DNA of 5,092 nucleotides from Oscillospiraceae bacterium UBA3851. GTDB lineage: Bacteria > Bacillota > Clostridia > Oscillospirales > Oscillospiraceae. Below the pieces are notes generated by a model, which saw only the letters and a list, made by a program, of their open reading frames with translations, was not told the origin of the DNA and did no database searches. Location of the stretch: the NCBI GenBank assembly GCA_002392625.1, contig DGHJ01000030.1:4376-9467 (forward strand), written 5' to 3'. Shown here one piece after another: positions 1 through 4,788 of this stretch. The stretch's first letter is position 1, and every line of letters begins with the position of its first letter. The position numbers and the translations under genes are program-made.

Positions 1-2
1 GG

Positions 3-37
3 CGTTTTCCGAACTTTCAAAAAAAGTTCGGAAAACG
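3..37. repeat. Perfect 15-bp inverted repeat (hairpin)
   Basis: Bases 3-17 are exactly complementary to 23-37, leaving a 5-base loop (CAAAA). On the + strand no T-run follows (GGTGATTT comes next), so it does not look like a complete intrinsic terminator in that direction. In the minus direction the flank runs off the window after two bases, so a minus-strand terminator cannot be judged. It could be an mRNA 3'-end stabiliser, a terminator for an unseen gene, or a dispersed repeat. Confidence 0.7.
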
Positions 38-49
38 GTGATTTAATAG

Positions 50-80
50 CTGAAAGACACCCCTGATGGGTTTCTTTCAG
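50..80 (+). other. Imperfect hairpin
   Basis: CTGAAAGA (50-57) pairs with TCTTTCAG (73-80). After one mismatch (58 with 72), four further pairs (59-62 with 68-71) close a 5-base loop. No U tail follows directly. The 3' arm overlaps a second possible pairing: TCAGACT (77-83) is exactly complementary to AGTCTGA (126-132). The hairpin and the long-range pairing are therefore mutually exclusive over 77-80. The strand assignment assumes transcription in the + direction from outside the window. Confidence 0.5.
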
Positions 81-132
81 ACTATCTTCCTTTCCGAGAA
101 CCAACGCTTTACAGCCTTTTTTGACAGTCTGA

Positions 133-174
133 GGACGGGATTCATTTTACAATGAATTCCCGTCCCCCTCTTTT
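133..174 (+). terminator. Probable intrinsic terminator of an upstream transcript
   Basis: GGACGGGA (133-140) pairs with TCCCGTCC (158-165), and TTCATT (141-146) pairs with AATGAA (151-156). Together they form a 14-bp stem with one bulged T (157) and a TTAC tetraloop. The tail is CCCTCTTTTC, so the U tract is short and displaced by a few C residues. The minus strand has no suitable T-run beside the stem, which favours + strand use. It lies well upstream of the pyr promoter, so it most simply ends transcription from an upstream gene and insulates the pyr operon. Confidence 0.6.
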
Positions 175-198
175 CATATCATATCATATCATATCATA
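175..198. repeat. Pentanucleotide tandem repeat, CATAT x 4.8
   Basis: Four exact copies of CATAT (175-194) are followed by CATA (195-198), after which the pattern breaks. The array begins just after the terminator-like stem and is not in a coding region. Arrays of this type can change length by slippage. No function can be assigned from the sequence. Confidence 0.9.
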
Positions 199-403
199 CG
201 ATTTGGTTTTCTCCCCATCAGGATAGATTTCCCGCTTTACTCGGTTTCTCTTATAGCCTTTCTGCAACAGGTATCACTGCAAACCCACATAGTGCAATTC
301 TTTCCAACGGGTATTCTCCCAAAGCAGCCGGCGGTATTATTATTTTCGATCCCAGGCAGCAGGATGCCATATGACAAACGAGGGTGGATCTGCCGACTTT
401 TCC

Positions 404-432
404 TTGACAAGGGCCGCCCTATCCCGTATACT
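404..432 (+). promoter_or_regulatory. Housekeeping sigma promoter of the pyr operon
   Basis: The -35 box TTGACA (404-409) is a perfect consensus. A 17-base spacer separates it from the -10 box TATACT (427-432), one base off TATAAT. The expected start site is about 439-440 (an A pair), giving a leader of about 66 nt to the pyrC ATG. No extended -10 TG or upstream A-tract is obvious. The spacer contains an 11-bp palindrome (AGGGC-C-GCCCT, 410-420) that a repressor could use. This is the only strong promoter I find in the window, and it is placed to drive all six genes. Confidence 0.88.
410..420. promoter_or_regulatory. Palindrome in the promoter spacer, possible operator
   Basis: AGGGC (410-414) and GCCCT (416-420) are exact inverted copies around a central C, sitting entirely between the -35 and -10 boxes. 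A bound protein there would block RNA polymerase. The arms are only 5 bp, so chance occurrence is quite possible. I recognise no known operator. Confidence 0.3.
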
Positions 433-463
433 TTTAACAATTAAAGGTCTATCGCCCATGATA

Positions 464-491
464 CAGTTCTCCCACTGAGGACTGCTTTTTT
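464..491 (+). terminator. Leader attenuator-like hairpin with U tract, before pyrC
   Basis: CAGTTCTC (464-471) pairs with GAGGACTG (477-484) through eight consecutive pairs, one of them G-U, around a 5-base loop (CCACT). A single C and then six T (486-491) follow, which is the layout of an intrinsic terminator. It sits about 25 nt after the predicted start site, within the leader and just before the pyrC Shine-Dalgarno site, so termination here would shut off the whole operon. Attenuation is a well-known way of controlling pyr operons. The Bacillus PyrR-binding consensus (ARUCCNGNGAGGYU) is not matched, so the sensing factor is unknown. The stem is moderate in strength, and read-through would have to be frequent for expression. 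Confidence 0.55.
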
Positions 492-493
492 GT

Positions 494-499
494 GAGGAG
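494..499 (+). promoter_or_regulatory. pyrC Shine-Dalgarno site
   Basis: GAGGAG lies 6 bases before the ATG at 506 and fixes the pyrC start. The wider GUGAGGAG (492-499) can pair with CUCCCAC (469-475) through seven pairs with one bulged A (495). This would hide the site from ribosomes and compete with the attenuator-like hairpin. Confidence 0.8.
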
Positions 500-505
500 C
501 CGAAT

Positions 506-1786
506 ATGAACTACCTGTTCGAAAACGTCAATGTGTACCGCAGCGGGCATCTTTCGGAAAGCAGTGTTTCTATCAGCGGCGGTGTTTTTCATTCCGGCAG
601 GATCCGCGGTGATCTTGGCCGGATCATTTCTCTCAAAGGATATACTGTTTTTCCCGGCTTCGCCGATGTGCATGTGCACTTTCGCGAGCCGGGTTTTTCT
701 TATAAGGAAACCATCCGCACCGGCTCCATGGCTGCGGCTCACGGCGGCTACACGGCGGTGTGTGCCATGCCCAATCTGAACCCTGTGCCGGATTGCGCAG
801 AGCATCTGCGGCCCCAGCTGGAGGCCATCGAGCACACTGCAGCCGTGAGGGTGATCCCCTATGGCTCTATCACCGCCGGCGAAAAAGGCGAGGTCATTGC
901 CGAGTTGGAGGAGCTGGCCCCCTATGTGGCGGCCTTCTCCGACGACGGACGCGGCGTGCAGAATAAAGAGATCATGCGCCAGGCCATGCTGCGAGCCAAG
1001 GCTCTGGACAAGCTGATCGTGGCACACTGCGAGGACAATTCCCTGCTGCGGGGCGGCTATATCCACGACGGCGCTTACGCCGCCGCCCACGGTCACAAGG
1101 GGATCTGCTCCGAGTCCGAATGGGGACAGATCGCCCGGGATCTGGAGCTGGTGCGCGAAATCGGCTGCGGCTACCATGTGTGCCATATCTCCACCAAGGA
1201 GAGCGTGGCTCTGATCCGTCAGGCCAAGGCCGAGGGCCTGGACGTGACCTGCGAAACCGCCCCCCATTATCTGCTTTTTGATGACTCCATGCTGCAGGAG
1301 GACGGAAGATTCAAGATGAATCCCCCCATCCGCAGCAAGGCGGATCAGGCAGCTCTGCTGGAAGGCCTGCAGGACGGCACCGTCGATATGATCGCCACCG
1401 ACCACGCCCCTCATACTGCCGAGGAAAAAAGCTGCGGCCTTGCCGGAAGCCTCATGGGCGTGGTGGGGCTGGAGACCGCCTTTCCCCTGCTGTACACCCA
1501 TCTGGTGCTGACCGGCAAGCTGACGCTGGAGCGGCTGGTGGAGCTGCTGTGCTATAATCCCCGCAGGCGGTTTGATCTGGGTGAGTCCATGCAGGAGGAT
1601 CGTCCTGCCGACTTCACCGTATTTGATCTGAATGCGGCGTATACCGTGGATCCCGATACGTTCCTGTCCATGGGGCGCAGCACCCCCTTTGCCGGGTGGC
1701 CGGTGCGGGGCAAGTGCATGATGACGGTGGCCAACGGGCACATCGCCTACTGCGATCCGGAGCTTGCAAAGGAGCTTGATTTATGA
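506..1786 (+). CDS. pyrC: Dihydroorotase PyrC (class I, zinc-dependent)
   Basis: This 426-residue cytosolic enzyme reversibly cyclises N-carbamoyl-L-aspartate to dihydroorotate, the third step of UMP synthesis. The amidohydrolase signature DVHVHFREPG (54-63) supplies the His56-x-His58 metal pair. FSDDG (144-148) provides the Asp expected to stand in for the carboxylated lysine in this bacterial subgroup. Further ligands are likely His174 (IVAHCED), a His of YHVCHIST (223-230) and Asp299 (ATDHAPH). AMPNLNP (87-93) is typical substrate-binding sequence. The length matches the Gram-positive class I enzymes rather than the shorter E. coli type. The ATG at 506 is preceded by GAGGAG, and an in-frame stop lies at 476-478. 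It is the first gene of the operon, and its stop overlaps the pyrK start (ATGA). Confidence 0.97.
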   Translation: MNYLFENVNVYRSGHLSESSVSISGGVFHSGRIRGDLGRIISLKGYTVFPGFADVHVHFREPGFSYKETIRTGSMAAAHGGYTAVCAMPNLNPVPDCAEHLRPQLEAIEHTAAVRVIPYGSITAGEKGEVIAELEELAPYVAAFSDDGRGVQNKEIMRQAMLRAKALDKLIVAHCEDNSLLRGGYIHDGAYAAAHGHKGICSESEWGQIARDLELVREIGCGYHVCHISTKESVALIRQAKAEGLDVTCETAPHYLLFDDSMLQEDGRFKMNPPIRSKADQAALLEGLQDGTVDMIATDHAPHTAEEKSCGLAGSLMGVVGLETAFPLLYTHLVLTGKLTLERLVELLCYNPRRRFDLGESMQEDRPADFTVFDLNAAYTVDPDTFLSMGRSTPFAGWPVRGKCMMTVANGHIAYCDPELAKELDL

Positions 1787-2520
1787 AGCAATGCCTCTTT
1801 ACCGTTCTTGAAAACACACCGCTGACAGAGGCCGTTATGCGGCTGCGCCTGCAAGGCGACACCTCCGCCGTCATCCGCCCCGGTCAGTTCGTCAACATTA
1901 AGCTGGAAGGCCGTTTTCTGCGCCGACCCATCTCCGTCTGTGACGTGGAGGGAGACGTTCTCACCCTGATCTACAAGGTGGTGGGCGGCGGTACGGAGCA
2001 GCTGCGGACCATGACGCCCGGTATGCGTCTCGACCTGCTGACAGGTCTCGGCAACGGCTACGACCTCTCCCCTGCCGGCGATCACCCGCTGGTGATCGGC
2101 GGCGGCGTGGGCGTGCCACCCATGTACTGGCTGACAAAAGAACTCCTGGCCTCCGGCCGCAAAGTGACGGCGGTGCTGGGATTTAATACCGCGAATGAAG
2201 TTTTCTACGACGACATGTTCCGCGCGCTGGGCGCGGAGGTAATATTAACCACCGCCGACGGCTCACGGGGCGTCAAAGGCTTTGTAACGGACGCTATGGC
2301 CGGACTGGGATACTCCTACTTTTATGCCTGCGGCCCTGAGCCCATGCTGAAGGCGGTGTGGCGCACGGCCAGGGGCAGCGGACAGCTGAGCTTCGAGAAG
2401 CGGATGGGCTGCGGCTTCGGCGCCTGCATGGGCTGCTCCTGCCGCACCATTACCGGCAGCAAGCGCATTTGTCGGGAGGGCCCCGTGCTCACAAAGGAGG
2501 AGATCCGATGGGACGACTGA
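1783..2520 (+). CDS. pyrK: Dihydroorotate dehydrogenase B, electron-transfer subunit PyrK
   Basis: This 245-residue iron-sulfur flavoprotein takes electrons from the FMN of PyrD and passes them through a 2Fe-2S cluster and FAD to NAD+. It belongs to the ferredoxin-NADP reductase superfamily. The N-terminal FAD domain shows RRPIS (47-51), the usual Arg-x-x-Ser flavin motif. IGGGVGVPP (105-113) and YACGPEPM (181-188) mark the nucleotide-binding domain. The C-terminal cluster motif uses Cys210, Cys215, Cys218 and Cys230 (C-x4-C-x2-C-x11-C), with an extra Cys220. It starts in the pyrC stop codon (ATGA overlap, 1783-1786), which suggests translational coupling. Its end overlaps pyrD by 13 bases, consistent with 1:1 production of the two subunits of the PyrD2K2 complex. 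Confidence 0.96.
   Translation: MKQCLFTVLENTPLTEAVMRLRLQGDTSAVIRPGQFVNIKLEGRFLRRPISVCDVEGDVLTLIYKVVGGGTEQLRTMTPGMRLDLLTGLGNGYDLSPAGDHPLVIGGGVGVPPMYWLTKELLASGRKVTAVLGFNTANEVFYDDMFRALGAEVILTTADGSRGVKGFVTDAMAGLGYSYFYACGPEPMLKAVWRTARGSGQLSFEKRMGCGFGACMGCSCRTITGSKRICREGPVLTKEEIRWDD
2495..2500 (+). promoter_or_regulatory. pyrD ribosome binding site inside pyrK
   Basis: AGGAGG lies 7 bases before the ATG at 2508 and settles the pyrD start. The frame is open further upstream to an ATG at 2358, but those 50 codons overlap the pyrK cluster domain, and PyrD homology begins only at the 2508 start. Confidence 0.9.
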
Positions 2521-3422
2521 GCGTGAATCTCTGCGGTGTCGAGCTGGACAACCCGGTGATCCCGGCCTCCGGCACCTTTGGATACGGCTACGAGTTTGCC
2601 GAGCTGTACGACATCAACGTATTGGGCACGTTCTCCTGCAAGGGCACCACGCTCCGGCCCCGTTTCGGCAACGACACGCCGCGCATCGCCGAGGCGCCTG
2701 CCGGAATGATCAATGCGGTGGGGCTGCAGAATCCCGGCGTGGATCGGGTCATCGCAGAGGAGCTTCCCCGGCTGAAGTCCGTTTTCCGCAAGCCCATGAT
2801 GGCCAATGTCAGCGGCTTTTCTGTGGAGGAGTACGCTGCTGTCTGTCAAAAGCTGGACCGGGAGCCCCAGGTGGGCTGGCTGGAGGTGAACATCAGCTGC
2901 CCCAATGTGCACGGCGGCGGCATGAGCTTCGGCACCGATCCCGCCCAGGCGGCGGCGGTGACAAGAGCCGTCAAGGCGGTGACCGCCAAACCCGTCATCA
3001 TGAAGCTGTCCCCCAACGTCACCGACATTGTGGCGGTGGCAAAGGCCTGTGAAGAGGCCGGAGCGGATGGCATCAGCCTTATCAATACGCTGATGGCTAT
3101 GCGGATCGACCTGAAAACCCGCCGAAGCGTGCTGGCCAACACCACCGGCGGTCTGTCCGGCCCCGCCGTGTTCCCGGTGGCGCTGCGGATGGTGTGGCAG
3201 GTAGCCCGCGCGGTGTCCGTCCCGGTGATCGGGTTGGGCGGCGTCAGCTCGGCGGAGGATGTGATCGAAATGATGCTGGCAGGCGCCACCGCCGTGGAGA
3301 TCGGCGCGGCCAATCTGGTGCATCCGTACATTTGCCGGGACATTATCGCCGCTCTGCCGGAGGTCATGGACCGATATGGAATCAACAACTTAAGAGACAT
3401 CATAGGAGGAGCCAACCCATGA
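2508..3422 (+). CDS. pyrD: Dihydroorotate dehydrogenase B, catalytic subunit PyrD (class 1B)
   Basis: This 304-residue FMN-containing TIM-barrel protein oxidises dihydroorotate to orotate, the only redox step of the pathway. The sequence shows the class 1 pattern: PASGTFGYG (19-27), SCKGTT (43-48) with the FMN/substrate Lys45, NAVGLQNPG (69-77), and NISCPN (128-133) with Cys131 as the catalytic base. A cysteine base distinguishes class 1 from the membrane class 2 enzymes, which use serine. Flavin phosphate contacts are expected around GGLSGPA (214-220), GLGGVSS (242-248) and GAANL (267-271). In the last of these, the usual GTAN of Bacillus-type enzymes has Ala in place of Thr. The adjacent pyrK identifies the NAD-dependent class 1B form. 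The ATG at 2508 is chosen for its AGGAGG. The stop overlaps the pyrF start by 4 bases. Confidence 0.97.
   Translation: MGRLSVNLCGVELDNPVIPASGTFGYGYEFAELYDINVLGTFSCKGTTLRPRFGNDTPRIAEAPAGMINAVGLQNPGVDRVIAEELPRLKSVFRKPMMANVSGFSVEEYAAVCQKLDREPQVGWLEVNISCPNVHGGGMSFGTDPAQAAAVTRAVKAVTAKPVIMKLSPNVTDIVAVAKACEEAGADGISLINTLMAMRIDLKTRRSVLANTTGGLSGPAVFPVALRMVWQVARAVSVPVIGLGGVSSAEDVIEMMLAGATAVEIGAANLVHPYICRDIIAALPEVMDRYGINNLRDIIGGANP
3404..3409 (+). promoter_or_regulatory. pyrF ribosome binding site inside pyrD
   Basis: AGGAGG lies 9 bases before the ATG at 3419. It selects this start over an in-frame ATG at 3194, whose extra 75 codons only shadow pyrD and have no similarity to PyrF. Confidence 0.9.
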
Positions 3423-4120
3423 GCAAAGACGTCATCATCGCCTGTGACTTCCCTACCGCCGCAGATACGCTGGCATTTCTGGACAAATTCACGGATGAAA
3501 AGCCCTTCGTGAAGATCGGCATGGAGCTGTTCTACGCCGAGGGTCCGGCCATTGTCCGGCAGATCAAGGACCGGGGCCACCGGGTCTTCCTGGATCTGAA
3601 GCTCCACGACATCCCCAACACGGTGAAAAAAGCAATGGCGGTGCTGTCCCGGCTGGATGTGGATATCTTCAACCTCCACGCCGCCGGCGGACTGGATATG
3701 ATGGGCGCCGCCGTGGAGGGCCTGACCCGGCCCGACGGCACACGCCCGCTGCTGATCGCCGTGACCCAGCTGACCTCCATCGACCAAAAGCGCATGGAGG
3801 AGGAGCTGCTGATCTCCCGGCCGCTGGAGGAGGTGGTCATGCAGTACGCCGCCAACGCCAAAGCCGCCGGGCTGGACGGCGTGGTTTGCTCGCCGCTGGA
3901 GGCAGGCCGCGTTCATCAGGTGTGCGGCGACGCCTTCCTGACGGTGACGCCGGGCATCCGCTTCGCCGACGGCGCAGCCGGTGATCAGCAGCGCGTCACC
4001 ACGCCGGCGCGGGCAAGGGAGCTGGGCTCGGACTACATCGTGGTGGGGAGACCCATCACCGGCGCTGAGGATCCCGTGGCGGCCTACCGCCGCTGCGTGG
4101 CTGATTTTGTCGGTCAATAA
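3419..4120 (+). CDS. pyrF: Orotidine 5'-phosphate decarboxylase PyrF
   Basis: This 233-residue cofactor-free TIM-barrel enzyme converts OMP to UMP, the last step of the pathway. The catalytic array is clear: Asp10 (IACDFP) and Lys32 (VKIGMELF) contact the substrate, and DLKLHDIPNT (59-68) carries the Asp59-x-Lys61-x-x-Asp64 set of the active site. VTPGIR (176-181) and VVGRPIT (208-214) form the phosphate-gripping end, with Arg211. The length of about 235 residues and the motif spacing match the Bacillus/E. coli form, not the longer type 2 form. It begins within the pyrD stop (ATGA, 3419-3422). The stop at 4118-4120 is followed by the only intergenic gap in the operon, 26 bases. Confidence 0.97.
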   Translation: MSKDVIIACDFPTAADTLAFLDKFTDEKPFVKIGMELFYAEGPAIVRQIKDRGHRVFLDLKLHDIPNTVKKAMAVLSRLDVDIFNLHAAGGLDMMGAAVEGLTRPDGTRPLLIAVTQLTSIDQKRMEEELLISRPLEEVVMQYAANAKAAGLDGVVCSPLEAGRVHQVCGDAFLTVTPGIRFADGAAGDQQRVTTPARARELGSDYIVVGRPITGAEDPVAAYRRCVADFVGQ

Positions 4121-4146
4121 TCTGGAGATTTAGAAGGAGGAGACAT

Positions 4147-4788
4147 ATGCAAGAGCACATTGCGAAGGATCTGCTCTCCATCGGAGCGGTCTTTCTGCGG
4201 CCGGAGGAGCCCTTCACCTGGGCCAGCGGCATCCGCAGTCCGGTGTACTGCGACAACCGTCTGACGCTGACAGCGCCCGCTGTTCGAAACGACATTGAAA
4301 ACGGCCTGGCGGAGCTGATCCGCACCTACTACCCCACAGTGGAGGTGCTGATGGGTACGTCCACCGCCGGCATTGCCCACGCCGCCATTGTGGGACACAT
4401 CATGGGCCTGCCCATGGGCTACGTCCGCAGCGGGAACAAGGACCACGGGCGCCAAAACCGCATTGAGGGTCGGCTGGAGCCGGGTCAGAAGGTGGTGGTG
4501 GTGGAGGATCTCATTTCCACCGGCGGCAGTGTCATCGAGGTGGTGGAGGCCCTGCGGGAAGCAGGCGCCATTGTGCTGGGAATTGTCAGCATCTTCACCT
4601 ACGGCATGGAAAAGGGTCTGCGCCGTCTGGCGGAGGCCGATGTGGAGAACCACTCGCTGACCAATTTTGACGTGATCACACAGGTGGCTGCCCGGGAGGG
4701 GTACATCAGCGCCGGGGATATCGACCGGCTCATCGCCTTCCGGAACAATCCGTCTGATGAAAGCTGGATAACAGGAGGTACAAAATGA
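4147..4788 (+). CDS. pyrE: Orotate phosphoribosyltransferase PyrE
   Basis: This 213-residue type I phosphoribosyltransferase joins orotate and PRPP to give OMP and pyrophosphate. The PRPP-binding signature is VVVVEDLISTGGSV (116-129), with the acidic pair Glu120-Asp121. The mobile catalytic loop is YVRSGNKDHG (92-101), carrying Arg94, Lys98 and His100, which it contributes to the partner subunit of the dimer. SGIRSPVYCDNR (27-38) matches the N-terminal orotate/PRPP contact region. An AGGAGG (4135-4140) stands 6 bases before the ATG. This gene lies 26 bases after pyrF, with no promoter or terminator visible in the gap, so it should be cotranscribed. Its stop overlaps the pyrB ATG by 4 bases. 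PyrE and PyrF act consecutively and are adjacent here. Confidence 0.97.
   Translation: MQEHIAKDLLSIGAVFLRPEEPFTWASGIRSPVYCDNRLTLTAPAVRNDIENGLAELIRTYYPTVEVLMGTSTAGIAHAAIVGHIMGLPMGYVRSGNKDHGRQNRIEGRLEPGQKVVVVEDLISTGGSVIEVVEALREAGAIVLGIVSIFTYGMEKGLRRLAEADVENHSLTNFDVITQVAAREGYISAGDIDRLIAFRNNPSDESWITGGTK

Larger units (their letters stand above)
1..403. other. Non-coding upstream region, no supported gene
   Basis: This stretch of about 400 bases is more AT-rich than the genes and has no reading frame with a credible start and ribosome binding site. It contains two hairpins, a terminator-like hairpin and a tandem repeat, listed separately. From about 200 to 403 I see no further structure. A + strand frame is open from 133 to 441, but it has no start codon before 367. 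A minus-strand frame over 237-440 begins with TTG and has no Shine-Dalgarno sequence. I take the region to be the 3' flank of an unseen upstream gene followed by the upstream flank of the pyr promoter. Confidence 0.75.

Noticed and set aside
1..66. C-terminus of an upstream protein in frame 1
   Set aside because: The frame runs through the perfect hairpin and stops at 64-66. The 21 residues show no recognisable sequence, so an upstream gene end cannot be claimed.
121..153. TTGACA (121-126) with TACAAT (148-153) as a second promoter
   Set aside because: The spacer would be 21 bases, too long for a housekeeping promoter, and the -10 box falls in the loop of the terminator-like stem.
237..440. 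67-codon minus-strand frame with a Cys-rich C-terminus
   Set aside because: It starts with TTG, has no Shine-Dalgarno sequence upstream, and its start region coincides with the pyr promoter. No family is recognised.
439..445. E. coli pyrBI-like UTP-sensitive slippage at the transcription start
   Set aside because: The predicted start reads AATTAAA, with only two T in a row, shorter than the T tract that supports reiterative transcription in pyrBI.
464..484. PyrR-binding loop in the pyrC leader
   Set aside because: The GAGG and flanking stem recall it, but the consensus ARUCCNGNGAGGYU cannot be aligned without insertions on the 5' side, and no pyrR is in view.
449..1741. 430-codon open frame on the minus strand
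   Set aside because: It lies almost entirely opposite pyrC, whose active-site motifs are complete. Its translation is a low-complexity His/Gly/Gln-rich sequence typical of the antisense of GC-rich genes.
2358..2507. N-terminal extension of PyrD from an upstream ATG
   Set aside because: These 50 codons overlap the PyrK iron-sulfur domain in another frame. The AGGAGG-led ATG at 2508 gives the normal family length.
2846..4117. 423-codon open frame on the minus strand
   Set aside because: It is opposite pyrD and pyrF, both unambiguous. It has no recognisable domain and shows the same antisense composition bias.
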